Source: CAYPHA01 sp964410215
Lineage (GTDB): Bacteria > Calditrichota > Calditrichia > Calditrichales > CAYPHA01
DNA: 20,903 nt
Reading direction: 5' to 3'
Assembly: GCA_964410215.1 (NCBI GenBank)
Contig: CAYPHA010000075.1
Location: forward strand, 1 to 20,903
This document shows, piece after piece, positions 6,537 to 14,191 of the stretch. The notes below the pieces were generated by a model. That model ran no database searches, was not told where the DNA came from, and saw only the letters and a program-made list of their open reading frames with translations. How positions within the stretch are numbered: the stretch's first letter is position 1; every line of letters starts with the position of its first letter. The position numbers and the translations under genes were made by a program.

Positions 6537-9500
6537 ATGAAGTTACACGTGATGTATCAAATAATTGTAATACTGCTGTTTTGTGTTTTCAATGTTGGTG
6601 CTCAAAACGCATTCCATGTGTCCAACAAGACCAGCGGAGACACGCTGCTCAGTATCGATAACGACGGCAACCTGGGCATCCGCGTACCCATTCCCGGTGC
6701 CCGGCTGGATGTCGGTATGTACAACAGCGGCTTCTGGCAGCGGGGCATCCGTCTGCTCAATCCGGCGCTGGAAAACGGCAATCAGCTGATGCTGACCATC
6801 GGCCGCAGCGACGATGTGAATAATGCCGGTAACCTCTATTTTACCTATGATGCTGAAGCTTCTGAGCTGAACCGTCTCTCCCTGGGGTTGTATGCCGTCA
6901 ACGATGTCCTGAACATCCTGGCCAACGGCCGGGTTGGAATCCGTACCGTTGAGCCTCAGACCAGCTTCGAGGTTAATGGTGCCATGAAGATATCCGGAAC
7001 CGGGGATCTGCCCGAGCAGGTTCACTACGGCATGGTAATGGCCGGCTATTATGATGACACGGATATCGGAAAAATCTATGTGGGCGACAACAGCGGCTGG
7101 AAGTTTCATTTTGCCCGGCGGCTGGGTTCCACCGATACGGAGCTGATGACGATCGTGGATTACGGCAATGTCGGTATCGGCACCACCGATCCGCAGGAAA
7201 AACTGGAGGTGGCCGGTACGGTTCATTCAACCAGCGGGGGGTTCCGCTTTCCGGATGGGAGCCTGCAGGAAACAGCAGCCGCCGGGAGTGGATCCTCCCT
7301 GTGGCAAGAGAATGAAACAGATATTTATTACAATTCAGGGAATGTGGGGATTGGTACCACTTCCCCTTCCGCCGGTTTACACTTAAGTGGTACCGGTTAT
7401 CCCAATAGTTTTATGTTTATTGAAAGCTCGGAAAATAATGATGCCGGTCTACGCCTGTATGAAGGTTCAACAGCCAAATGGCACATTTTTAATAGTGCTT
7501 TACTCAATGGACTGCAAATATACAACACCGGTGGTTCCAGCACGGTGTTTTTTGCAGATCAATCTACCGGTAATGTGGGTATTGGTCTCACCAATCCGGA
7601 CCAGAAACTGGTGGTGGCGGACACGATCCGTTCAGCAGTAGGAGGATTTCAGTTCCCGGATGGTACCGTCCAGATAACCGCAGCCACGGGCGAGGTTGGT
7701 GTTCCTACGGATATTGATGATTTACTTGATGGTAAAACCGGTGGTAATAGTGTTTTTCTGGGGTACGGCGCCGGTCTACTTGATGATGGCACGACCAATA
7801 ACAATACTGCCGTCGGACTATATGCATTGAATGCCAATATTACTGGTCATGGGAATACAGCCAGCGGTTACCATGCTCTTAATACAACGAACGGGGGTAG
7901 TAACAATACCGCTTCAGGACACACTGCACTGGAATTCAATACCACCGGAAATAATAATGTTGCCATCGGATACGGTGCTGATTATCAAAATCAGGAAGGT
8001 TCTGAAAATACCATCATAGGCGCACAAGCCGGGTCCGGTACATCCCTGCACAACAAAAGCGGAAATGTGTTTTTAGGGTTTGGTGCCGGATATAACGAAA
8101 CCGGTGACAATAAACTATATATCGAAAATTCAAATTCCGCAACACCACTTATCTGGGGAGATTTTTCCTTGGATAGCCTGGTGATCAATGGCAATCTGCA
8201 TGTTACTGGAAATGTGGAAGTAGAAGGTGAGGATAGAATTATAGCGATTGATGATTTAGCTGACGGGAAATCTGATGGCAGCAGTTTGTATCTCGGTTAT
8301 GAGGCCGGTATAAATGATGAAGAGTCAGATACCAGAAATACAGCTGTTGGCACCAGGGCATTGTATATGGCCGATGGTGACTTACAAAATACTGCGATTG
8401 GCTATGAAGCCTCGTATGAATTTAATGGTGGGGAGTCTAATACAGCCATTGGCTATTCAGCGCTTCGTGGTGATCATCTTGCTGCAAGTGGATGGTATAA
8501 TGTTGCTTGTGGTGCGGAAGCGCTTTTTAATAAATCGGAAGGTTATAATAACGTGGCAACCGGGTACAGGGCTTTATATAATAATGGTGGTAGTCACAGT
8601 AATATGGATGATTACCGGCATGGCAGTTTCAACATTGCGACCGGGACAGAAGCCCTTTATAGCAACACTGGAGGAGCACACAACGTTGCTATCGGTTACC
8701 AGGCTCTTTTTACAAATGAGGGAAGCAATAACGATAATTATTTTAATGGGGATTTTAATATCGCTATCGGATCAAAAGCACTTTATGCAGCCAATCCGGA
8801 CGACTATTATATCGAATCAAACGCCTGTTATAATATAGCTATTGGCTATCATGCACTTTATAACAGTACCATCGGAAACGGGTTGGTGGCTGTGGGACAT
8901 AATTCAGGATTAGCTTCTGTTGATGGAGATTACAATACATTTATTGGTTACGGGGCCGATGCTGCTTCCGGTAACCTGGATAATGCCACCGCCATCGGTT
9001 ACAATGCTGTGGTTGATGCCAGTAATAAAGTGCGTCTTGGCAATTCCAATGTCACTGTGATCGAAGGCCAGGTGGATTTTACGTATACGTCCGATAAAAA
9101 TAAAAAAGAAAACTTCCAAAATATAGACTCTAAAGATGTTTTACAAAAATTAAGCACTTTCAATATACAAAGCTGGAACTATAAACACGATCCCGAGGCG
9201 ATCCGCCATTATGGCCCTGTTGCTCAGGATTTTTATGCCGCATTCGGTCACGACGGGATAGGTCAGGTTGGCAGCGATACCACATTGTGCGGTTCAGATG
9301 TAAATGGAATTAATATGGTCGCCATCCAGGCCCTGGAAAAACGGACACGCGAGCTGAAAGCGGAAAATGAACAGCTGAAAGCCGAGATGGATGATCTGAA
9401 ATCAAAATTTGCCCAAATGGAGGATGTCCTACGACGGTTGGTTACCCAGGAAAACCACGGCAGTGAGGCCTATGTCCAAAATCAGAACAAACATCAATAA
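6537..9500 (+). CDS. Secreted fibre-like protein with C-terminal S74 intramolecular chaperone domain
   Basis: A 987-residue protein, start at ATG 6537 behind GGGGAGG; an in-frame ATG at 6510 lacks a ribosome site. A signal peptide covers ~22 residues, ending in VGAQ. Residues ~23-140 are near-identical in pattern to the protein at 1590 (KTSGDTLLSIDNDGNLGIR). NVGIGTT..P repeats follow at nt ~7170, 7340 and 7570. Two long tracts of NTA.GY.AL-type beta-roll repeats occupy residues ~400-530 and ~580-835; each tract is introduced by IDDL.DGK, a visible internal duplication. Residues ~848-940 form a peptidase S74 (endosialidase-type) chaperone with Ser852 and Lys857 in TSDKNKKENF, then a coiled coil (IQALEKRTRELKAENEQLK). 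In this family the domain trimerises the fibre and then cuts itself off at the Ser. So a trimeric, beta-rich surface fibre is likely. No phage structural genes surround it. Confidence 0.88.
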   Translation: MKLHVMYQIIVILLFCVFNVGAQNAFHVSNKTSGDTLLSIDNDGNLGIRVPIPGARLDVGMYNSGFWQRGIRLLNPALENGNQLMLTIGRSDDVNNAGNLYFTYDAEASELNRLSLGLYAVNDVLNILANGRVGIRTVEPQTSFEVNGAMKISGTGDLPEQVHYGMVMAGYYDDTDIGKIYVGDNSGWKFHFARRLGSTDTELMTIVDYGNVGIGTTDPQEKLEVAGTVHSTSGGFRFPDGSLQETAAAGSGSSLWQENETDIYYNSGNVGIGTTSPSAGLHLSGTGYPNSFMFIESSENNDAGLRLYEGSTAKWHIFNSALLNGLQIYNTGGSSTVFFADQSTGNVGIGLTNPDQKLVVADTIRSAVGGFQFPDGTVQITAATGEVGVPTDIDDLLDGKTGGNSVFLGYGAGLLDDGTTNNNTAVGLYALNANITGHGNTASGYHALNTTNGGSNNTASGHTALEFNTTGNNNVAIGYGADYQNQEGSENTIIGAQAGSGTSLHNKSGNVFLGFGAGYNETGDNKLYIENSNSATPLIWGDFSLDSLVINGNLHVTGNVEVEGEDRIIAIDDLADGKSDGSSLYLGYEAGINDEESDTRNTAVGTRALYMADGDLQNTAIGYEASYEFNGGESNTAIGYSALRGDHLAASGWYNVACGAEALFNKSEGYNNVATGYRALYNNGGSHSNMDDYRHGSFNIATGTEALYSNTGGAHNVAIGYQALFTNEGSNNDNYFNGDFNIAIGSKALYAANPDDYYIESNACYNIAIGYHALYNSTIGNGLVAVGHNSGLASVDGDYNTFIGYGADAASGNLDNATAIGYNAVVDASNKVRLGNSNVTVIEGQVDFTYTSDKNKKENFQNIDSKDVLQKLSTFNIQSWNYKHDPEAIRHYGPVAQDFYAAFGHDGIGQVGSDTTLCGSDVNGINMVAIQALEKRTRELKAENEQLKAEMDDLKSKFAQMEDVLRRLVTQENHGSEAYVQNQNKHQ

Positions 9501-9511
9501 ACATGCAAAAA

Positions 9512-9527
9512 TGATCCCTAGGGATCA
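9512..9527. repeat. Perfect 16-bp palindrome TGATCCCTAGGGATCA
   Basis: A fully self-complementary 16-mer lies 11 bp past the stop of the S74 fibre gene. A related hairpin with the same arms occurs 50 bp further on. No clear T-tract follows, so a simple terminator is not well supported; a dispersed repeat or protein site is possible. Confidence 0.5.
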
Positions 9528-9576
9528 AAATGAATATGGCATTTTCGATGCATAATAATATTTGTGTTCAGTATGA

Positions 9577-9593
9577 TGATCCCGAAGGGATCA
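9577..9593. repeat. Second TGATCCC/GGGATCA inverted repeat
   Basis: TGATCCC at 9577-9583 and GGGATCA at 9587-9593 surround a GAA loop. The arms equal those of the palindrome at 9512-9527, so these are two copies of one unit in the 116-bp gap between two secreted-protein genes. It lies 23 bp before the next start codon and could affect its expression. Confidence 0.5.
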
Positions 9594-9616
9594 AATGATT
9601 ATAGAGGGAATAAATC

Positions 9617-11104
9617 ATGAAAAAGTTCTTTATTGTCAGCATGTTGATCGCTGCATTTACGATCACAAATGGCTTCTGCCAAACCTCCGTCCACATCAGC
9701 TCCGACTGCCAGGTCAGCGCCACCGAAGCCGATATATCCGTTGGCGGTGACTGGATGAACCAGGGTGCACTGGATTTTCAGGATACCCGTCTGATCATGA
9801 ACGGGACGGATGACCAGAATCTGGCCCATCCGGCAGGTTCGGCCCTCACGCATCTCGTGGTCGATAAACCGGACGGATTTCTCTACCTTATCGATACCCT
9901 GACTCTGTCCGATTCCCTGACGCTGCGAGACGGAAAAATGTTTACGGCTGACAGCGCCCTGCTGATCCTCCTGTCCCGGGCCGGATGCAGCCCGTCGGAT
10001 TCCACCAGTTTCGTAGACGGACCCATGGCCAAAGTCTACCCGGCGGCAACCATGGCAGATTCACTCATCTTTCCCACCGGGTGCGAAAACGATTATCGAC
10101 CGGTAACGGTGTACCTGGCCTCGGTTACCGGTGATTCGGTGATGTTCAAGGTGAATCAAATCAATGCCAGCGCGGTTAAACTGGGCGGCATTCCGGATGG
10201 TCTGGACAAAGTTTCCCATGTGCGGTACTGGTATGTTTCCAGGGAAGGACCGGGGACCCCTGGTGATATTCACCTCACCTTTTCTTATGATACTCTGGCT
10301 ACGAATGACGGGGTGGAGATCGCTTCCGAATTGAGGGTGGCATTAATGGATACCGGTGATGTCTGGACCTGGAATGCGGTCGGTGGTCCGGGCACGGAAG
10401 ATTATGCGGGCACCATCCGCACGGAAGCCCTGAATGAAACCAAACTGGGCTATTTTACGTTCGGCGATGCGCTGGGGGGCGGCGATATTTCCCTGCCGGT
10501 TCTTTTATCCCTGTTTGAATTGGCCGAACAGCGCGGTTCCGTGATCCTTTCCTGGAAAACCGAGTCGGAGGTCAATAATGCCTACTGGCTGGTTCAGCGC
10601 CGGGTGGAAGGGGACAGCTCCACAACGTTCGAAACGATCATGAAACAGGAAGGCCAGGGCACGAAGTCGACGGCAACGGAATATGCGGTAACGGATGCAT
10701 CCGTCGTACCCGGTACCAGCTATGCCTATCGATTGACCGATGTGTCGGTAAGCGGCAGGAGGCATCACCATGATCCCGTTTCCATCGTTCTCGGTATACC
10801 GAACCGCTATCAGCTCTATCAAAATTATCCCAATCCCTTCAACCCGGCGACGACGATCCTGTATGACGTATCGGCACGTTCCGATGTCAGGCTCGATGTG
10901 TATAACATTGCCGGACAGAAAGTGGCGACCCTGGTCAAAGAACTGCAAAAACCGGGCTATTACAAACTGGTATGGGATGGTAAGAACCGGAGAGGCAACC
11001 AGGTAGCCAGCGGCTTTTATATCCTGCGTATGGAAGCACGGACTGTTCAGGATGAAGACCCGGATAACTTTTCAAAGGTCAGGAAAATGGTATTGATCCG
11101 TTGA
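9617..11104 (+). CDS. Secreted protein with type IX secretion (Por) C-terminal sorting domain
   Basis: A 495-residue exported protein with no recognised catalytic domain. The start at ATG 9617 follows GAGGGA. The signal peptide (KKFFIVSMLIAAFTI...GFCQ) ends near residue 22. Residues ~30-285 look like beta-rich repeats that contain short stretches about layers or marks, as in other large FCB surface proteins. Residues ~295-390 resemble a fibronectin-like fold (VILSWKTESEVNNAYWLVQ). The last ~95 residues are a FlgD-like/type IX sorting domain with YQNYPNPFNPATTI, then VRLDVYNIAGQKVATLV and WDGKNRRGNQVASGFYIL. In the family this tail directs transfer across the outer membrane and is then removed or anchored. 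It is the only protein in the block with this tail. It is followed by 130 bp with no gene before the regulator. Confidence 0.88.
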   Translation: MKKFFIVSMLIAAFTITNGFCQTSVHISSDCQVSATEADISVGGDWMNQGALDFQDTRLIMNGTDDQNLAHPAGSALTHLVVDKPDGFLYLIDTLTLSDSLTLRDGKMFTADSALLILLSRAGCSPSDSTSFVDGPMAKVYPAATMADSLIFPTGCENDYRPVTVYLASVTGDSVMFKVNQINASAVKLGGIPDGLDKVSHVRYWYVSREGPGTPGDIHLTFSYDTLATNDGVEIASELRVALMDTGDVWTWNAVGGPGTEDYAGTIRTEALNETKLGYFTFGDALGGGDISLPVLLSLFELAEQRGSVILSWKTESEVNNAYWLVQRRVEGDSSTTFETIMKQEGQGTKSTATEYAVTDASVVPGTSYAYRLTDVSVSGRRHHHDPVSIVLGIPNRYQLYQNYPNPFNPATTILYDVSARSDVRLDVYNIAGQKVATLVKELQKPGYYKLVWDGKNRRGNQVASGFYILRMEARTVQDEDPDNFSKVRKMVLIR

Positions 11105-11169
11105 AACGTCTGTGTAAACTGTCCTGCGTTGAGGAATACGGATACCTGGAAGGCTATATGGACGGACAA

Positions 11170-11186
11170 TGATTTTTGCAAAATCA
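11170..11186. repeat. Inverted repeat TGATTTT-TGC-AAAATCA
   Basis: Perfect 7-bp arms around TGC lie 49 bp upstream of the sigma-54 activator start. The centre contains TTTGCAAA, the same core as the outer parts of the inverted repeat at 12605-12626. It may be an autoregulatory site for the activator, or a chance palindrome in AT-rich DNA. Confidence 0.35.
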
Positions 11187-11234
11187 GTTAACTTTTTATA
11201 GCTTTCATTATCTGGAAAAGCCGTAGAATGGATC

Positions 11235-12578
11235 ATGCAGGAAACATCGCAACATAAACTTCCCTTGCTGCACACGCGCATCATACTGGACAGTATCGCC
11301 GATGGCGTCTTCACCGTCGACGAACAGATGAAAATAACCTATTTCAACCGCGCTGCCGAACGGATTACGGGTATCCCGCGAGATAAGGCCATTGGGCAAT
11401 ACTGTTTCGACGTTTTAAAATCCAATATCTGCGAAAAAACCTGTCCCTTGCGCTGCTCGCTCAAATCGGAGACAAATTTTGTCGACCGGCATGCCAATAT
11501 CCTCCGTTCCGACGGAAAGGTCATACCGGTCAGCATCAGTACGTCGGTCTTGCGAAACGAGAAGGGTGAGAATATCGGTGGCGTCGAAACGTTCCGCGAC
11601 CTTTCCTCGTTTCTGGAGTTAAAAAAAGAAATTGCATGTAATTATACAGTTAATGATATCATATCCAAGAACCATCGTATCCGGGAGATTTTTGACATTC
11701 TTCCCAACGTGGCGCAGAGTGATGCCACGGTTCTTATTCAGGGGCCCAGCGGATCGGGAAAGGAACTGTTTGCCCGGGCTCTTCATAATTTAAGTCTGCG
11801 AAACCAGGCCCCCTTTATTGCGATTAATTGCGGCTCGTTGCCGGATACCCTGCTGGAGTCGGAACTGTTCGGTTACCGGAAAGGGGCCTTTACAGGTGCG
11901 GTCAAGGACAAACCCGGGCGGTTTGACCGGGCCAAAGGAGGGACCGTTTTTCTGGACGAGATCGAAAGCCTGTCACCGGCTATGCAGGTTAAACTGTTAC
12001 GCGTGCTGCAGGAACGGGAATTTGAACCGCTTGGTGGTACGGCTAAAGTAAAAGCGGATGTCCGTATTCTTTCCGCCACGAAAGAGGACCTGGTCAGCCT
12101 GGTGGAAAAAGGACAATTCCGGGATGACCTCTATTTCCGGATTAACGTGGTCAAGCTGATCCTGCCCTCATTAAGGGAACGCCGGGAAGATATTCCGCTG
12201 CTGGCCGATCATTTTATAGAGAAATTCAACCGGAAAATGGGACGTATGATTGAACGCCTTTCCGATGACGCCCTTGCTGTCCTGATGCACTATCAATTTC
12301 CGGGTAATGTGAGGGAATTGGAAAATATCATCGAACACGCCTTCGTTATGTGTCGGTCTGAGGAGATTCAAACGGAACATCTGCCCCCGGAATTACTGGC
12401 CGTTAAACCGGATACCGCTCTTACCGATCCGGACGGTCTCTCACTGGATAATGCCGAGCGGCAGATGCTGCAAAGAGCTCTGGAAAGACATAGCGGTAAC
12501 AGGCTGGCAACGGCCCGGGAACTCCGCATACACCGGGCGACATTGTATAGAAAATTAAAGAAACACGGATTGACCTGA
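11235..12578 (+). CDS. Sigma-54-dependent activator with Cys-containing PAS sensor domain
   Basis: A cytoplasmic enhancer-binding protein (447 residues) that remodels RNA polymerase-sigma-54 by ATP hydrolysis. Residues ~15-125 are a PAS domain with four cysteines: Cys57, and Cys66, Cys70 and Cys74 in CEKTCPLRC, which could bind a metal or Fe-S cluster or sense redox. Residues ~140-375 are the AAA+ core: Walker A GPSGSGKE (170-177), the sigma-54 contact loop GAFTGA (217-222), Walker B GGTVFLDEIE, and the arginine-finger region FRDDLYFRIN. Residues ~405-447 are a Fis-type helix-turn-helix (NRLATARELRIHRATLYRKL). There is no receiver domain, so the signal is likely direct through the PAS domain. 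The ATG at 11235 has only a weak ribosome site. A sigma-54 promoter and a candidate activator site follow directly downstream, so it very probably controls the operon starting at 12767. Confidence 0.94.
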   Translation: MQETSQHKLPLLHTRIILDSIADGVFTVDEQMKITYFNRAAERITGIPRDKAIGQYCFDVLKSNICEKTCPLRCSLKSETNFVDRHANILRSDGKVIPVSISTSVLRNEKGENIGGVETFRDLSSFLELKKEIACNYTVNDIISKNHRIREIFDILPNVAQSDATVLIQGPSGSGKELFARALHNLSLRNQAPFIAINCGSLPDTLLESELFGYRKGAFTGAVKDKPGRFDRAKGGTVFLDEIESLSPAMQVKLLRVLQEREFEPLGGTAKVKADVRILSATKEDLVSLVEKGQFRDDLYFRINVVKLILPSLRERREDIPLLADHFIEKFNRKMGRMIERLSDDALAVLMHYQFPGNVRELENIIEHAFVMCRSEEIQTEHLPPELLAVKPDTALTDPDGLSLDNAERQMLQRALERHSGNRLATARELRIHRATLYRKLKKHGLT

Positions 12579-12595
12579 CAGGCTGTTTGTTCGGA

Positions 12596-12626
12596 TTTGC
12601 GACTTTTGCAACGCAACAGTTGCAAA
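12596..12626. promoter_or_regulatory. Candidate upstream activator site for the sigma-54 regulator
   Basis: A perfect 8-bp inverted repeat, TTTGCAAC at 12605-12612 and GTTGCAAA at 12619-12626, is separated by 6 bp. A near copy of the left arm, TTTGCGAC, sits at 12596-12603. Position is about -122 to -152 from the predicted start of transcription, normal for enhancer sites. It lies right after the activator gene. Binding by that activator is inferred. Confidence 0.6.
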
Positions 12627-12679
12627 TATGCTACATTATATTTAGCCTTCCATTTAATAGAAATATGTTTATTCTTGTT

Positions 12680-12692
12680 TAACTTATTGATA
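12680..12692 (-). promoter_or_regulatory. Candidate IHF/HU bending site
   Basis: On the - strand the 13-mer TATCAATAAGTTA fits the E. coli IHF consensus WATCAANNNNTTR at every defined position. It lies between the candidate activator site and the -24 element, where IHF typically bends DNA at sigma-54 promoters. The surrounding DNA is AT-rich, so a chance match is possible, and IHF specificity in this lineage is unknown. Confidence 0.45.
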
Positions 12693-12721
12693 TTAATAGG
12701 CTTATGTTTTTATCCTGATTC

Positions 12722-12737
12722 TGGCCCGCCATTTGCA
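12722..12737 (+). promoter_or_regulatory. Sigma-54 (-24/-12) promoter
   Basis: TGGCCCGCCATTTGCA matches TGGCACG-N4-TTGCW with a single departure. The key GG (12723-12724) and GC (12735-12736) have the required 12-bp separation. Transcription would start near 12748, about 19 nt before the first ATG. It sits directly downstream of a sigma-54 activator gene, which makes a true promoter likely. Confidence 0.85.
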
Positions 12738-12766
12738 TTCTGCATTATTAAAAATGTGTATGACCG

Positions 12767-13090
12767 ATGAAACGAATCGCAATACCTGTATATGCCGATC
12801 GGATTTCGAACCGGTTGGATTGTAGTGAGACATTGTTAATATGTGATATGGACGGGGAACAATTGCTTCACAGGAATGCCATAAAACTGCTGGAGGGTGA
12901 TCCTGCAGTGAAATTACAGACGTTACTCAGCCTTAAAATTGATGTATTGATTTGCAACGGTATCACCGAGTTTTTTTATCGTTCGTTGAGTAAAAACAAC
13001 GTCCGGATCATTCCATGGATGAGCGGGGAAGTGGAGGCTGTAATTGACCGCTACAGAGCGGGTGCATTGGAATCGGTCAATGATAAATAG
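12767..13090 (+). CDS. NifX/NifB-type dinitrogenase Fe-Mo cofactor domain protein
   Basis: A small cytoplasmic protein of 107 residues that fits the Nitro_FeMo-Co family (PF02579): start KRIAIPVYADRIS, the middle DCSETLLICD, then IDVLICNGI and a final VRIIPWMSGEVEAVI. Members bind metal clusters or cofactors (NifX, NafY, NifB C-terminus), but many copies in non-fixing anaerobes have no known cofactor. No nif structural genes are present here, so nitrogen fixation is not implied. It is the first gene of the sigma-54 operon. The ATG at 12767 has almost no ribosome site in the short predicted leader. Gap to the next gene is 39 bp. Confidence 0.85.
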   Translation: MKRIAIPVYADRISNRLDCSETLLICDMDGEQLLHRNAIKLLEGDPAVKLQTLLSLKIDVLICNGITEFFYRSLSKNNVRIIPWMSGEVEAVIDRYRAGALESVNDK

Positions 13091-13129
13091 CCTGTTTGGA
13101 CAGTAGATGATAAACAGGAAAGAGAGTCT

Positions 13130-14149
13130 ATGATTGCTGTTTTTAACCATGCGTTAATGATTACCGGTTTCGTCTTTGTGATGATGCTGGTTATCGAATA
13201 CGTCAATGTTCTGACCAGCGGTTCCTGGCAGAATCGCCTGGCGGCATCACGCTGGGGACAGTATGTCTTTGCCGCGCTGATGGGTAGTATTCCCGGATGC
13301 CTGGGTGCATTTATTGTCGTTGCCATGTATTCACATGGTATGCTGAGCCTGGGGGCTGTGGTCGCTGCCATGATCGCCACGAGCGGCGATGAGTCGTTTG
13401 TCATGCTGGCCATGATTCCGGATCAGGCGCTTCGGCTGATGGTCATTCTTTTTATCGTCGGCATCATAGCCGGTATGCTTGCAGATCTGTTTTTCAGGCG
13501 ATATAAATCAAAAACAAAGGCAAAATGCGAAGGTTTTGAAGTACATACCTTCGAAAGTTGCCATTGTTTTCCGCGCGACGAAATATGGGAGCAATGGAAA
13601 CACCCGTCGCCGTTTCGTACGGCCCTGATTTTTTTCCTGTCCCTCTTCCTGCTCGCCATTATTGCCGGGCAGCTAGGGCCATCGCAATGGAACTGGGTGC
13701 GGATATCCATCCTGCTGGTGACCGTATCCGCGCTTTTTATCATCATTACCGTTCCGGATCATTTCCTGGAGGAGCATCTCTGGGGGCATATCGCCAGGAA
13801 ACATGCACCGCGGATATTTCTGTGGACGTTTGGCACGTTACTCATCATGCATCTCGTTGTAGATCAGTTTAATCTTACAGGTATTATCCGTGAAAATGAA
13901 TGGACGGTGCTGGCTATCGCATCTCTGGTGGGAATCATACCGGAATCGGGACCACATCTTATGTTCGTCACCCTGTTCGACAATGGTACGGTTCCTTTCG
14001 GGATATTACTGGCCAGTTCGATTGTCCAGGACGGACATGGTATGTTACCGATGCTGGCACATTCAGGAAAAGATTTTGTTATCATCAAGCTCATCAATCT
14101 GGTAACCGGTATTATAATTGGTGCTGTGGCTCTTATGGCAGGATGCTGA
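13130..14149 (+). CDS. ArsP_2-type 10-TM putative heavy-metal (manganese) transporter
   Basis: A 339-residue inner-membrane protein with about ten hydrophobic segments, matching the family called putative 10TM heavy-metal exporter or putative manganese transporter (PF11449). Two related halves show as an inverted-repeat-like pattern: GSIPGCLGAF with ATSGDESFVM in the first half, GIIPESGPH with QDGHGMLPMLAHSG in the second. The conserved acidic, His and Ser residues in membrane-spanning regions may line the path. A soluble linker (~residues 125-160) contains HTFESCHCF with a Cys-His-Cys cluster that could bind metal. The ATG at 13130 follows GGAAAGAGAG. Its substrate is not experimentally clear in the family, so manganese or arsenic are only labels. 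Its place in a metallocluster operon supports metal export. Confidence 0.85.
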   Translation: MIAVFNHALMITGFVFVMMLVIEYVNVLTSGSWQNRLAASRWGQYVFAALMGSIPGCLGAFIVVAMYSHGMLSLGAVVAAMIATSGDESFVMLAMIPDQALRLMVILFIVGIIAGMLADLFFRRYKSKTKAKCEGFEVHTFESCHCFPRDEIWEQWKHPSPFRTALIFFLSLFLLAIIAGQLGPSQWNWVRISILLVTVSALFIIITVPDHFLEEHLWGHIARKHAPRIFLWTFGTLLIMHLVVDQFNLTGIIRENEWTVLAIASLVGIIPESGPHLMFVTLFDNGTVPFGILLASSIVQDGHGMLPMLAHSGKDFVIIKLINLVTGIIIGAVALMAGC

Positions 14150-14166
14150 AAGGGAAGAGTATAATT

Positions 14167-14191
14167 TTAACCTTCAAACGGGGTAGGTTAA
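14167..14191 (+). promoter_or_regulatory. Inverted repeat abutting the mrp start codon
   Basis: TTAACCT (14167-14173) and AGGTTAA (14185-14191) are perfect 7-bp arms around an 11-nt loop, ending at the base before the GTG start. The likely ribosome site GGGGTAGG lies partly in the loop and partly in the stem, so folding could limit translation. It may also be a protein site or chance. Confidence 0.35.

Noticed and set aside
1590..9500. Prophage tail region
   Set aside because: Fibre-like repeats and an S74 domain suggest phage, but both proteins carry signal peptides and there are no capsid, terminase, baseplate, lysis or integrase genes around them.
12767..13090. Part of a nitrogen fixation cluster
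   Set aside because: The NifX-like domain alone is not enough; no nifH, nifD, nifK, nifE, nifN or complete nifB gene is present.
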